A DNA stretch of 64,000 nucleotides, from NCBI GenBank assembly GCA_050187175.1, contig JBFWXS010000002.1:178537-242536 (forward strand). Reading direction: 5' to 3'. Below the pieces are notes generated by a model. The model saw only the letters and a list, made by a program, of their open reading frames with translations. It was not told where the DNA came from and did not search any database. Each line of letters begins with the position of its first letter. Within the stretch, counting starts at the first letter, position 1. Of the stretch, positions 9,996 through 18,705 are shown piece after piece. This stretch comes from Zeimonas sp050187175 (GTDB lineage: Bacteria; Pseudomonadota; Gammaproteobacteria; Burkholderiales; Burkholderiaceae_E). The position numbers and the translations under genes were made by a program.

Positions 9996-11153
9996 ATGAC
10001 TCCCATCGATCGTAGCCGCCGGCGCGCCGCCGGCCTGCGGCTGGCGGTGCTCGGCGTGGCGGCCATGCCGACGCTGGCGCTGGCGCAGTACTTCAACGCC
10101 AATTCCGTCGAGCCGGCCGCGCAGGCGCTGGGCACCGACAGCATCTCGGTAGGGCCGAGCAGCGTCGCCAACGACCGCGACTCGATCGCGATCGGCAACC
10201 GGGCGCGCACCACCGGCCTGTCGAGCATCGCGATCGGCGCCGACGCATACACCGAGCGGCCGAACAGCGTCGCCATCGGTGCCGATTCGTCGGCCAGGCA
10301 GGGCGCGCGCAGCAACTACGAAGCCTACGGCATGAGCGGCCGCCACAATTCGGTCGGCGAGGTATCGGTGGGTTCGTTCATGAACGAGCGGCAGATCACG
10401 AACGTGGCGCCGGGCTCGTACGGCACCGACGCGGTCAACGTGAACCAGCTGGCTTCGGTCGCCAATTCGCTGTCGGAGCAGATCGACCAGGGCACCACGC
10501 AGATCACGAACATCGACAATCGCGTGACGCGCGTCGAGGGCGACGTCGTGTCCATCATCAACGGCACCGACGGCATGTTCCAGGTGAACAACTCGTCGAA
10601 TCTGCCGAAGCCGGCGGCCGGCGGCGCCGATGCCACCGCGGGCGGAGCCGGTGCGCAGGCGCAGGGCGCGCGCAGCACCGCGCTGGGCAGCGGGGCCACC
10701 GCGACGGCCGACGACTCGGTGGCGCTGGGCGCCGGTTCGGTGGCCGATCGGGCGCACACCGTGTCGGTCGGCGCCGTGGGGGCCGAACGGCAGATCAGCA
10801 ACGTCGCTGCCGCGACCGCGCCGACCGATGCCGTGAACCTGTCGCAGATGCAGGCGGGCCTGACCGATGCGATCAACCAGGCCAATCGCTATACCGACAG
10901 CCGCATCGATCAGGTCAATCGCAATGCGAATGCCGGCACCGCTGCCGCGATGGCGATCGCCGGCCTGCCGCAGGCGGTGTTTCCCGGCCGCAGCATGGCC
11001 TCGGTGTCGGCCAGCGGTTATCGCGGCGAAGCGGCGCTGGCCTTCGGCGTCTCGACGATGTCGCAGGGCGGCCGCTGGGTCTACCGGATCGGCGGCACCG
11101 TGAACACGCGTGGCAGCTTCGGCGCCACAGTGGGCGCGGGCTTCCATTGGTGA
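9996..11153 (+). CDS. YadA-like trimeric autotransporter adhesin, short form
   Basis: The 385-residue product has a signal peptide (cleavage near TLALAQ), then head repeats of the SIAIG/SVAIG/STALGSG type (about residues 45-90 and 225-255). Two neck-like motifs follow, ERQITNVAPGSYGTDAVN and ERQISNVAAATAPTDAVN, with a short coiled stalk between them. A C-terminal YadA anchor ends in the aromatic residue expected for outer-membrane insertion (GAGFHW). It is small compared with typical trimeric adhesins. An OmpA-like protein follows within 14 bp, suggesting an envelope operon. Confidence 0.93.
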   Translation: MTPIDRSRRRAAGLRLAVLGVAAMPTLALAQYFNANSVEPAAQALGTDSISVGPSSVANDRDSIAIGNRARTTGLSSIAIGADAYTERPNSVAIGADSSARQGARSNYEAYGMSGRHNSVGEVSVGSFMNERQITNVAPGSYGTDAVNVNQLASVANSLSEQIDQGTTQITNIDNRVTRVEGDVVSIINGTDGMFQVNNSSNLPKPAAGGADATAGGAGAQAQGARSTALGSGATATADDSVALGAGSVADRAHTVSVGAVGAERQISNVAAATAPTDAVNLSQMQAGLTDAINQANRYTDSRIDQVNRNANAGTAAAMAIAGLPQAVFPGRSMASVSASGYRGEAALAFGVSTMSQGGRWVYRIGGTVNTRGSFGATVGAGFHW

Positions 11154-11166
11154 ACGAGGAATGCAA

Positions 11167-12168
11167 ATGCAACTGAAATCGACTGCAAGCGCGGGCGCCA
11201 CCGCGGCTTGCCTGCTGGCCGGCCTGCTGGCGGCGCTGCCCGTCACGGGCGCGTCGGCCGCCGCCGACGTATCGGCACTGAAGTTCCCGCCGCGCGACTC
11301 GGCCTGGATCAAGGAAGGCACGCTGCCGAATCCCGCCAATCTGGCGCGCATGGGCAGCGGGCTCAGCCGGCACCAGGTCTACGATCTGATCGGCATGCCG
11401 CATTTCAGCGAAGGCGTGTTCGGCGTCACCGAGTGGAACTACATCTTCCAGCTGGCGGGCCGCGACCGGGCACCGGTCAGCTGCCAGTACCAGGTGCGCT
11501 GGGCGCGTGCCGACAAGGGCGGCGACTGGCGCGTCGAGTCGACGCACTGGGAGCGCGAGGAGTGCGCGACGCTGGCCGCCGCGGGCGCGGCGCCGGCCGA
11601 GCGTGTCGTCGAACGCGTGGTCGAACGGGTGGTCGAGAAACCGGCCGTGGCGGCCGCGGGGCCGGCGGCAGGTTCGGGCGGGGGGTCGGCCGGCGGCGCG
11701 GCGCTGGCGCCGACGGCCGGCGCTGGCGCCGCGACCGTTCCGGGAGCCGCTGCCGGCGGCGCGTCGCAGTCGGGCGTCGCGGGGCTGCGGCTGGCCCGCC
11801 TGCCGTCGGACGCGCTGTTCGCGTTCGGCAAGTCGGCGCGCGGCGACATCCTCCCCGACGGGCTGCGGCTGCTCGACCAGCTGGCCGCCGATCTGACGGC
11901 GGCCGGCGAGATCGAGCGTGTCGAGGTGATCGGCCATACCGACCGCATCGGCGTCGCGCTCGACAATCTGTGGCTGTCGCAGGCGCGTGCCCGCACGATC
12001 CGCGACTATCTGGCGTCCAAGGGCATTCCGCTGGCGCGGATCAAGGCCAGCGGCCACGGCGCGGCGTTCCCGATCGCGCAGTGCAGTCAGACGGCGCGTG
12101 CCGCGCTGATCGATTGCCTGAAGGCAGACCGGCGCGTCGAGGTCGAGGCCTGGGTGCGTCCGCGCTGA
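11167..12168 (+). CDS. OmpA-family protein with N-terminal BamE-like domain
   Basis: The 333-residue product has a signal peptide ending near TGASAA. A BamE (SmpA/OmlA)-like segment follows (LSRHQVYDLIGMPHF with WNYIFQL, about residues 55-95). After a low-complexity Val/Glu/Ala/Gly linker comes a C-terminal OmpA peptidoglycan-binding domain with VEVIGHTDRIG and LSQARARTIRDYL. Of two nearby ATGs, 11161 abuts the GAGGA ribosome site at 11156-11160 with no spacing, while 11167 is 6 bp away and is preferred. It probably links the outer membrane to the cell wall beside the YadA-like protein. Confidence 0.93.
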   Translation: MQLKSTASAGATAACLLAGLLAALPVTGASAAADVSALKFPPRDSAWIKEGTLPNPANLARMGSGLSRHQVYDLIGMPHFSEGVFGVTEWNYIFQLAGRDRAPVSCQYQVRWARADKGGDWRVESTHWEREECATLAAAGAAPAERVVERVVERVVEKPAVAAAGPAAGSGGGSAGGAALAPTAGAGAATVPGAAAGGASQSGVAGLRLARLPSDALFAFGKSARGDILPDGLRLLDQLAADLTAAGEIERVEVIGHTDRIGVALDNLWLSQARARTIRDYLASKGIPLARIKASGHGAAFPIAQCSQTARAALIDCLKADRRVEVEAWVRPR

Positions 12169-12198
12169 GCGCCGGCGGCCGGCGCGCTGCGGGGCGCT

Positions 12199-12220
12199 GC
12201 CTCGGACGCCGGTCCGAGGC
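12199..12220. terminator. Hairpin between convergent ompA-like and livF genes
   Basis: A perfect 9-bp stem (gcctcggac/gtccgaggc) with a 4-nt gccg loop lies in the 59-bp gap between two convergent genes. There is no T-tract on either side, so intrinsic termination is uncertain. Its position favours a bidirectional 3'-end hairpin. Confidence 0.45.
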
Positions 12221-12227
12221 GCCCGCC

Positions 12228-12935
12228 TCAGACGCCCAGGTAGCGGTGCACGAGCTCCGGCTGGGCCGTGAGCTCGCTGCCGCTGCCGCTCCAGGCGACG
12301 CGGCCCTTCTCGATGATGACGTGGCGGTTGGCCAAGGGCAGCAGCGCCTTCAGATGCTTGTCGACGACAATCATCGCGAGGCCTTCTTTCTTCAGCTGCG
12401 CCAGGCAGTTCCAGATTTCCTGCCGCACCAGCGGGGCCAGGCCTTCGGTGGCCTCGTCGAGGATCAGCAGCTTGGGATTGGTCATCAGCGCGCGGCCGAC
12501 GGCGAGCATCTGCTGCTCGCCGCCCGACATCTTGCCGGCCGGCTGCGAGCTGCGCTCGCGCAGCCGCGGGAACAGATCGTAGACGCGATCGAGCGTCCAC
12601 GGCCGCGAGCCTGCGTTGCGTGTCGAGGCGGTGGCCACGAGGTTTTCGCGCACCGTGAGCGTGGGAAACACCTGGCGGCCCTCCGGTACCAGGCCGAGAC
12701 CGGCGCGGCCTATCCGGTAGGCCGGCGCGCGGTGCATCGGCTGTCCGTCGAGCTCGATCGAACCGGCGCCGGGACGCAGCAGGCCGCTCAGGCACTTGAC
12801 CGTGGTCGTCTTGCCCATGCCGTTGCGGCCGAGCAGCGTCAGCACTTCGCCGTTGTCGACCTCGAAGTCGATGCCGAACAGCACCTGGCTGCTGCCGTAG
12901 CCGGCCTGCAGGCCCTGGACGCGCAGCAGACTCAT
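12228..12935 (-). CDS. livF: Branched-chain amino acid-type ABC transporter ATPase LivF
   Basis: This 235-residue ATPase powers import through the LivH/LivM permeases. It shows Walker A (GRNGMGKTTT), the signature MSGGEQQML, Walker B (LLILDEATEGLAP) and the LivF-typical LVPEGRQVFPTLTV segment. The start at 12935 overlaps the livG stop (ATGA). It is the last gene of the minus-strand operon livK-livH-livM-livG-livF. The substrate class (amino acids, amides or aromatic acids) cannot be told from the ATPase. Confidence 0.95.
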   Translation of the reverse strand: MSLLRVQGLQAGYGSSQVLFGIDFEVDNGEVLTLLGRNGMGKTTTVKCLSGLLRPGAGSIELDGQPMHRAPAYRIGRAGLGLVPEGRQVFPTLTVRENLVATASTRNAGSRPWTLDRVYDLFPRLRERSSQPAGKMSGGEQQMLAVGRALMTNPKLLILDEATEGLAPLVRQEIWNCLAQLKKEGLAMIVVDKHLKALLPLANRHVIIEKGRVAWSGSGSELTAQPELVHRYLGV

Positions 12936-13771
12936 GCCACCATCTCCTCGTCGCCGAGATAGGCGGTGCGTACTTCGGGGTTGTTGCGGATCTCCTCCGG
13001 TGTGCCGGTGGCGATGACGCGGCCGTAGACCAGCACGCTGATGCGGTCGGCCAGCGCGAACACGGCGTCCATATCGTGCTCGATCAGCAGGATGGGGTAG
13101 CGGCTGCGCAGTTCCTGCAGCAGCTGCACCATCCGTTCGGATTCCGAGCCGCTCATGCCCGCCAGCGGCTCGTCGAGCAGCAGCATCTTCGGTTCCAGCG
13201 CTAGCGCCATCGCGATCTCCAGCTGCCTGTGCTCGCCGTGACCCATCGCGCCCGCCGAACGCCGCGCGCGATCGCCCAGTCCCACGGTCTCCAGCGCGTT
13301 CATCGCGCGCTCGACGACGCTGCGCTCGCGCATCAGCGGCGACCAGGCGCCGAAGGCGCTGCCGGTATTGGACAGCGCCGCCAGCATGACGTTCTCGAGC
13401 GCGCTGAATTCGGCGAGGAACTGCGTGATCTGGTACGAGCGGCCCAGCCCGCGTCGCGCGCGCTCGGGCACCGGCAGCGTGGTGACGTCCTCGCCTGCGA
13501 TCAGCACCTGGCCTTCGTCGGGCCGCAGCTCGCCGCTGAGCTGGCCGATCAGCGTCGTCTTGCCGGCGCCGTTCGGGCCGATCAGTGCATGGACCTCGTC
13601 GCCGTGCAGCTGCAGCGAGACGTGATCGGTGGCGAGCAGGCCGCCGAAGCGCTTGACCAGCGTGCGCGTCTCGAGGATCGGTGTCTGCGGGGCCGGTGTC
13701 TGCGGCATCGGCATCGGCATCGGCATCGGCATCGGCGTCTGCGGTATCGGCGTCTGCGGGGGGCGGTTCAT
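12932..13771 (-). CDS. livG: Branched-chain amino acid-type ABC transporter ATPase LivG
   Basis: This 279-residue ATPase has Walker A GPNGAGKTTL, Walker B MLLLDEPLAGM and a degenerate signature (MGHGEHRQLEIAMAL), which is common in LivG. The first 30 or so residues are an unusual MP-rich extension (QTPMPMPMPMPMPQTP) encoded by a hexamer repeat. The family domain begins at about residue 31 (ILETRTLVKRFGG). The ATG at 13771 overlaps the livM stop, supporting this start, although internal Met codons in the repeat could also initiate. Confidence 0.94.
   Translation of the reverse strand: MNRPPQTPIPQTPMPMPMPMPMPQTPAPQTPILETRTLVKRFGGLLATDHVSLQLHGDEVHALIGPNGAGKTTLIGQLSGELRPDEGQVLIAGEDVTTLPVPERARRGLGRSYQITQFLAEFSALENVMLAALSNTGSAFGAWSPLMRERSVVERAMNALETVGLGDRARRSAGAMGHGEHRQLEIAMALALEPKMLLLDEPLAGMSGSESERMVQLLQELRSRYPILLIEHDMDAVFALADRISVLVYGRVIATGTPEEIRNNPEVRTAYLGDEEMVA
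13704..13733 (-). repeat. Hexamer microsatellite in the livG N-terminus
   Basis: Five perfect ggcatc units on the + strand encode five Met-Pro dipeptides in LivG. Because the unit is six bases, gain or loss of copies keeps the frame. Related tggcgtctgcg words flank the array, suggesting slippage-driven growth. Confidence 0.9.
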
Positions 13772-14781
13772 CGACGGGCCTCCTTCGCGGCGGACGACTC
13801 TTCGCGGCGGCGGGCCCAGTCGTAGAACGAGCCATAGATGCCGCGGCGCGCCGTCAGCACGATCAGCACGATGGCCAGGCCCAGCGGCGCCATCCAGTGC
13901 TGCGTCAGCGACGCGAGCCACTCCTCGACCAGCAGCAGCGACAGCGCGCCCACCAGCGGGCCCAGGATGGTTCCCATGCCGCCGAGCACGACCATCACGA
14001 TCAGATCGCCGGACACGGTCCACGCGCCGTACGACGGCGACACGTAGGACGTGAGATTGGCCAGCAGGAAGCCGGCCACCGACGCGACGGTGGCCGCGAC
14101 CATGTAGGCGACGAGCTTGTAGCGCCGCGTCGAGAAGCCGACCGCCTTCATCCGCCGCTCGTTGCCGCGGATGCCGCGCAGCACGTAGCCGAAGCGGCTG
14201 TGGACCAGCCGCCACGACAGATACAGCGCCGCGACGAGGATCGCGAAGATGACGTAGTAAAGCGTGGTGTTCGAGCTCATATCGAACGGCGCGAGCAGCG
14301 AGCGGACGTCCATGCGCAGGCCGTCGTCGCCGCCGTACTGCTTCAGCGAGATGCCCAGGTAGAAGAACATCTGCGCGAAGGCCAGCGTGATCATGATGAA
14401 GGCCATGCCGCTCGTGCGCAGCACGATCAGGCCGGTCACGAAGGAGATCAGCAGCCCCGCGCCGACGGCCAGCGCCAGCTGCAGCCAGCCGTTGGTGATG
14501 CCGTGGAAGCTGGCGATGCCGGCGGCGTAGGCGCCCAGTCCCAGGTACAGCGCGTGGCCGAAGCTGACCAGTCCGGTGTAGCCGATCAGCAGGTTCAGGC
14601 TGATCGCCGCGATCGCCATCACCATGATGCGCGAGAACAGCGTCAGGTAGAAGCCTTCGTCGAAGACGGCGGCGTAGACCGGCACCAGCGCGAAGAAGGC
14701 CAGCAGCGCCGCCGCCACCCACCAGCGCGGTGAGCTCAGGGAAACCGATTCAGGGAACAGATTGCGCATCGCTTCACCCAT
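13768..14781 (-). CDS. livM: Branched-chain amino acid-type ABC transporter permease LivM
   Basis: This 337-residue inner-membrane permease has several hydrophobic helices and the family segments SLNLLIGYTGLVSFGHALYLG and VVLGGMGTILGPLVGA. It pairs with LivH. The reading frame overlaps the livH stop by 8 bp at its start and the livG start at its end. A start at the Met at 14769 (MRNLFPES) would avoid the overlap and is possible. Confidence 0.95.
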   Translation of the reverse strand: MGEAMRNLFPESVSLSSPRWWVAAALLAFFALVPVYAAVFDEGFYLTLFSRIMVMAIAAISLNLLIGYTGLVSFGHALYLGLGAYAAGIASFHGITNGWLQLALAVGAGLLISFVTGLIVLRTSGMAFIMITLAFAQMFFYLGISLKQYGGDDGLRMDVRSLLAPFDMSSNTTLYYVIFAILVAALYLSWRLVHSRFGYVLRGIRGNERRMKAVGFSTRRYKLVAYMVAATVASVAGFLLANLTSYVSPSYGAWTVSGDLIVMVVLGGMGTILGPLVGALSLLLVEEWLASLTQHWMAPLGLAIVLIVLTARRGIYGSFYDWARRREESSAAKEARR

Positions 14782-15691
14782 GCCGCACCGGGAACAGACC
14801 TTCGGGCTTGAACGCCAGCACGACGGCCATCAGCAGATAGATCAGCATCGAAGCCACGGCCGGACCGGCGGCCTGCGCGATCGACGAAGGCATCAGCGCG
14901 CTCATCCAGATCGGCAGGAAGGCGCGGCCTATCGTCTCGACCACGCCGATCAGCAGCGCGGCCAGGAAGGCGCCGCGGATCGAGCCGATGCCGCCGACGA
15001 TGATCACCACCAGCGTCTGGATCAGGATGGTCTCGCCCATGCCGGGCTGAACCGACAGGATGGGGCCCGCCATCACGCCCGCCAGGCCGGCCAGCGCGGC
15101 GCCCAGGCCGAAGATCAGCGTGTTCAGCAGCTTGATGTTCACGCCCAGCGCCGACACGATGTCGGCATGCGTGGCGCCGGCGCGGATCAGCATGCCTATG
15201 CGCGTATGCGTGATGAGCCAGTACAGGAAGGCGCCCACCGCGAGGCCGACGACGATGATGGCGAAGCGGTACGACGAGTAGCTGATGCCGAACAGGTCGA
15301 CCGTGCCGGACAGCGCCTCGGGAGCTTGCGAATAGACCGGCGACGCGCCCCAGATCATCCGCACGGTCTCGTTGATGAACAGCACCAGTCCGAAGGTGGC
15401 CAGCACATGGTCCAGGTGATCGCGCGAGTACAGGCGTCCGAGCGCCAGCTTCTCGAGCACGATGCCGACCAGCATCGCGCCAGGCACCGCGACCAGCAGG
15501 CCGACGATGAAGGAGCCGCTCGCATTGGCGGCGGCCGCGGCGAAGTAGGCGCCCAGCATGTACAGCGAACCGTGGGCCAGGTTCACGAAATTCATGATCC
15601 CGAAGATCAGCGTCAGTCCGGCGGCGAGCAGGAACAGCAGCACGCCGAGCTGGAGACCGTTCAGGAGTTGCGTCAGGTAGAGCGTGGTCAT
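14774..15691 (-). CDS. livH: Branched-chain amino acid-type ABC transporter permease LivH
   Basis: This 305-residue inner-membrane permease begins with the family pattern LLNGLQLGVLLFLLAAGLTLIFGIMNFVNLAHG and contains the VIIVGGIGSIRGAFLAALLIG loop. It is the first permease gene of the operon and lies 382 bp downstream of livK, so it may be expressed at a lower level or from a second promoter. The length and helix pattern are standard. Confidence 0.95.
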   Translation of the reverse strand: MTTLYLTQLLNGLQLGVLLFLLAAGLTLIFGIMNFVNLAHGSLYMLGAYFAAAAANASGSFIVGLLVAVPGAMLVGIVLEKLALGRLYSRDHLDHVLATFGLVLFINETVRMIWGASPVYSQAPEALSGTVDLFGISYSSYRFAIIVVGLAVGAFLYWLITHTRIGMLIRAGATHADIVSALGVNIKLLNTLIFGLGAALAGLAGVMAGPILSVQPGMGETILIQTLVVIIVGGIGSIRGAFLAALLIGVVETIGRAFLPIWMSALMPSSIAQAAGPAVASMLIYLLMAVVLAFKPEGLFPVRHG

Positions 15692-15730
15692 CGGCGCTCG
15701 CGTAGGGCTGAGGGTCGGGCCGGGTTGTCG

Positions 15731-15760
15731 GGTACGGGTACGGGTACGGGTACGGGTACA
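15731..15760 (+). repeat. GGGTAC hexamer repeat in the livK-livH spacer
   Basis: Five perfect gggtac units (30 bp) lie 40 bp upstream of the livH start. The rest of the 382-bp spacer 15692-16073 contains GC-rich sequence with small ggcaggtgc repeats near 15850. I see no gene there. The array could vary by slippage and change livH leader length. Confidence 0.85.
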
Positions 15761-16073
15761 GCGGGGAATCGACAGCGATTCGGCGGCGGGATCGGTGATG
15801 CGGTGAGCAGTGCGGCGATGCTTGCGCTGAGCGGTGCGGTCACGGCGCTGTGGCAGGTGCGGCAGGTGCGGCCGGTACTGTCCGGCGGTGGCTGCCGAGC
15901 CACCGCGCCCTGCCGTCCGGCACCGTGGCCTGCGCGATCAGCGGAACGACGGGCGGCACGGCGGTAGGTCGGCAGGGCGGCCGGCCTTGCGGCTGCCGGC
16001 CCCGCTGCCGCCGCGGCGATTTCAGCGCCGCAGCGCGGCCTCCCCGCCGGAAGCCCGTGTCACGAAGCCCGCG

Positions 16074-17246
16074 TCACTTCAGCGAGCACTGCGAGTGGTA
16101 GGCGTCCTGGCTGGCCTTCAGCGGCGTGGCGATGGTCTTCAGCGTCATCCGGCCCTGAGCGTCCTTGACCGCTTCGAACATGTGCCAGTTCTGCACCGGG
16201 AACTGATTGTTGTTGAACTTGAAATCGCCGCGCACCGACTTGAAATCGGCCGCCTTCAGCGCCGCACGGAAGGCCGGCTTGTCGCCGATCTTGCCGTTGA
16301 CCTTGCGTATCGCCGAGTCGAGCAGCAGCGCCGCGTCGTACGACTGCGCCGCGTACTGCGACGGGATGCGCTTGAACTTGGCCTCGAAGTCCTTGACGAA
16401 CTTCTGGTTGGCCGGCACCGGCAGGTCGGGGCCCCAGAACGTGCCCGAGATCAGGCCCAGCGCCGCGTCGCCCATTGCCGGCAGGCCGATGCCGTCAGTG
16501 GTCGACGTGGTCAGCAGCGGGATCTTGGTCTTCATGCCGGCCTGCGCCCACTGCTTGATGAAGTTGATGCCCAGTCCGCCCGGCAGGAAGCCGAACACGG
16601 CCTGCGGCTGCGCGGCGGCGATCTGCGCGATCTCGGCGGAGAAGTCCTGCGTGTTCAGCGCCGGATACAGCTCCTGCAGCACCTGACCCTTGTACATGCG
16701 CTTGAAGCCGGCGACGTGATCCTTGCCGGACTGGTAGTTCGGCGCGATGCCGACCACGCGCGTGTAGCCCTTGTCCTGCGCGTACTGGCCGATCACCTCG
16801 GCCTGCTGGTCGTTCTGCCACGAGGTCGAGAAGTAGTACGGCGAGCACTGCGCGCCGGCGATCGGCGAGGGGCCGGCGTTCGAGCCGATCAGGAAGACTT
16901 CCTTGTCGGTGATCTTCTTGTGGATCGCCATCATCACATTCGAGAACGTGACGCCGGTGATGATGGGCACGCGCTCGCGCTCGATCAGCTTGTCGACGAT
17001 CTGCACCGCGACTTCGGGCTTGAGCTGGCTGTCCTCGCGCAGCACCTGCACTGGCACGCCGCCGAGCTTGCCGCCGTTCTGCTCGACGACCAGCATGAAT
17101 GCATCGTATTGGTCCTGGCCGAGCGCGCCCTGCGGTCCGGACAGTTCGGCCACGAAGCCGATCTTGATCGGCTGCTGCGCGGCGGCCGGCATTGCCAGCG
17201 CGGCGCAGGCCGCCGCGGAGGCGAGGAGGCGGATGCTTGAGCTCAT
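16074..17246 (-). CDS. livK: Periplasmic substrate-binding protein of Liv-type ABC transporter
   Basis: This 390-residue receptor has a signal peptide ending at about residue 24 (LAMPAAAQQ). The mature part is a type I periplasmic binding fold beginning IKIGFVAELSGPQGALGQDQYDAF. It feeds the LivH/M/G/F complex encoded downstream. The family also binds amides, urea and aromatic acids, so branched-chain amino acid specificity is not proven. A gggag ribosome site precedes the ATG. Confidence 0.94.
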   Translation of the reverse strand: MSSSIRLLASAAACAALAMPAAAQQPIKIGFVAELSGPQGALGQDQYDAFMLVVEQNGGKLGGVPVQVLREDSQLKPEVAVQIVDKLIERERVPIITGVTFSNVMMAIHKKITDKEVFLIGSNAGPSPIAGAQCSPYYFSTSWQNDQQAEVIGQYAQDKGYTRVVGIAPNYQSGKDHVAGFKRMYKGQVLQELYPALNTQDFSAEIAQIAAAQPQAVFGFLPGGLGINFIKQWAQAGMKTKIPLLTTSTTDGIGLPAMGDAALGLISGTFWGPDLPVPANQKFVKDFEAKFKRIPSQYAAQSYDAALLLDSAIRKVNGKIGDKPAFRAALKAADFKSVRGDFKFNNNQFPVQNWHMFEAVKDAQGRMTLKTIATPLKASQDAYHSQCSLK

Positions 17247-17355
17247 TGTGACGTCTCCCTTACGGAAATGCTTTAGAACTGAAATGTACGGTGGGCCAAG
17301 TGTCGATGAATTCGCGAAACCTGTCGAGACCCGGGGCCAGCAGAGAATTATCGCC

Positions 17356-17709
17356 CAGCGCGGATGGGCTGGACGCTACGGAAATACCCTGCTTTTGCGA
17401 GCCCAACACCGATACCGCCGCACGCCGCCGTCGCCAGGCCGACGCCGGCGCGATCAGGCCGAGGCGAGCGCGATCAGGCCGANNNNNNNNNNNNNNNNNN
17501 NNNNNNNNNNNNNNNNNNNNNNNNNNNNNNNNNNNNNNNNNNNNNNNNNNNNNNNNNNNNNNNNNNNNNNNNNNNNNNNNNNCAGCGCGGATGGGCTGGA
17601 CGCTACGGAAATACCCTGCTTTTGCGAGCCCAACACCGATACCGCCGCACGCCGCCGTCGCCAGGCCGACGCCGGCGCGATCAGGCCGAGGCGAGCGCGA
17701 TCAGGCCGA
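17356..17709. other. Assembly gap flanked by exact 127-nt duplicates
   Basis: The 100 N at 17483-17582 are preceded by 17356-17482 and followed by an identical 127-nt sequence at 17583-17709. This matches two contig ends overlapping by a k-mer of 127 that were scaffolded with a fixed-size gap. The apparent duplication is therefore probably artificial. The whole 17247-17760 spacer holds no gene, only this gap and the 20-bp repeats. Confidence 0.9.
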
Positions 17710-17770
17710 GGCGAGCGCGATCAGGCCGAGGCGAGCGCGATCAGGCCGATGCCGGCGCGATCAGGCTGAC
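17671..17770. repeat. Five 20-bp tandem repeats reaching the hydrolase stop codon
   Basis: Units start at 17671, 17691, 17711, 17731 and 17751. Each contains gcgatcaggcc or a near variant, and the three middle units share gcgagcgcgatcaggccgag. Two more units abut the N gap on its left side. The last unit includes the stop codon of the minus-strand hydrolase, so repeat number could affect its 3' end. No spacers occur, so this is not a CRISPR array. Confidence 0.9.
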
Positions 17771-18558
17771 GCCGCCACGAAGGAGACGATCGCGGCCAGG
17801 ACCTCGTCGTGCCGATCCAGATGCGGACTGTGGCGGCAGTCATCGAGCTTGAGCAGCCGCGCATCGGGGCGCAACTCGGCGATGCGGTCGATCTGCCGCA
17901 TCGTTCCGTACTGATCCTGCCAGCCCTGGATCGCCAGGATCGGGCAGCGCGAGGCGGCCACCTCGGCCTCTATCGTCCAGGCGGGGAAGTCGGGCGACAG
18001 CCAGACGTCGGCCCAGCCGTGGAAGGCTCCGTCGACGTCGTCGTGGTAGCGGGCGAGGCGAGCCCGCATGTCGGTGCCGAGATACTGCTGCGCGGCGCGC
18101 GCGATCTCGTCTATGCACAGCTGCTCGACGAACAGATGCGGCGCCATGACGGCCGCCGCGCGAGTGCCGTCGGGAAACAGGCCGGCGTGGATCAGCGCGA
18201 TCGACGCGCCGTCGCTGTGGCCGATCAGGATCGGCTGCGTGATGCCGAACGCGCGCAGTACCGCGGGCAGCGCCACGGCGGCCTCGTCATGCATGAAGCG
18301 GCTGCTGCGCGGCTCGGTCAGCGGATCGGACTTGCCGTAGCCGTGCCGCGAGTAGACCAGCGCCGGCAGGCCGGCGGCCTGCGCGATGCGCGCCGGAAAG
18401 CCGCGCCACATTGCGATGCAGCCCAGGCCCTCGTGCAGGAACACGAGCGCCGGCCGGGCGGGGTCGAGCCGGCCGATCAGCCGGTATTCGAGGCGATGGC
18501 CGCCGGCTTCGATGAAGCCGTCCTGTTGCGGCGGAGCAGTGTCGTCGGAGTCAGGCAT
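17761..18558 (-). CDS. Alpha/beta-fold hydrolase
   Basis: The 265-residue cytoplasmic protein has the alpha/beta hydrolase pattern: oxyanion-region VFLHEGLGC, nucleophile elbow GHSDGAS with Ser115, and a likely catalytic His in the C-terminal DDCRHSPHLD. The RHGYGKSDPL segment is typical of meta-cleavage-product hydrolase or esterase-like members. The substrate is not identifiable. Its stop codon lies inside a 20-bp tandem repeat. It is divergent from upp. Confidence 0.88.
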   Translation of the reverse strand: MPDSDDTAPPQQDGFIEAGGHRLEYRLIGRLDPARPALVFLHEGLGCIAMWRGFPARIAQAAGLPALVYSRHGYGKSDPLTEPRSSRFMHDEAAVALPAVLRAFGITQPILIGHSDGASIALIHAGLFPDGTRAAAVMAPHLFVEQLCIDEIARAAQQYLGTDMRARLARYHDDVDGAFHGWADVWLSPDFPAWTIEAEVAASRCPILAIQGWQDQYGTMRQIDRIAELRPDARLLKLDDCRHSPHLDRHDEVLAAIVSFVAASA

Positions 18559-18705
18559 CGGTCATGATGGGCATCGGTCGTATCTTGCATGCGCTGCCGA
18601 GCCGGCCGCAAGCGATCCGGCGCAAGCGATCCGGCCGCGGGCGGTCTCGGCCGCAGGCAGCTTCGGCCGCGGGCAGTCTCGGCCGTCATGGTAAGTTCTC
18701 GGGTC

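Noticed and set aside
15731..15760. Telomere-like GGGTAC array
   Set aside because: Only five units inside an operon spacer of a bacterial chromosome; slippage is the simpler explanation.
17671..17770. CRISPR-like direct repeats
   Set aside because: The 20-bp units are contiguous with no spacers and no cas genes are near, so this is a plain tandem repeat.
17291..17914. Open frames crossing the first N run
   Set aside because: They contain unknown residues and come from duplicated contig ends and tandem repeats.
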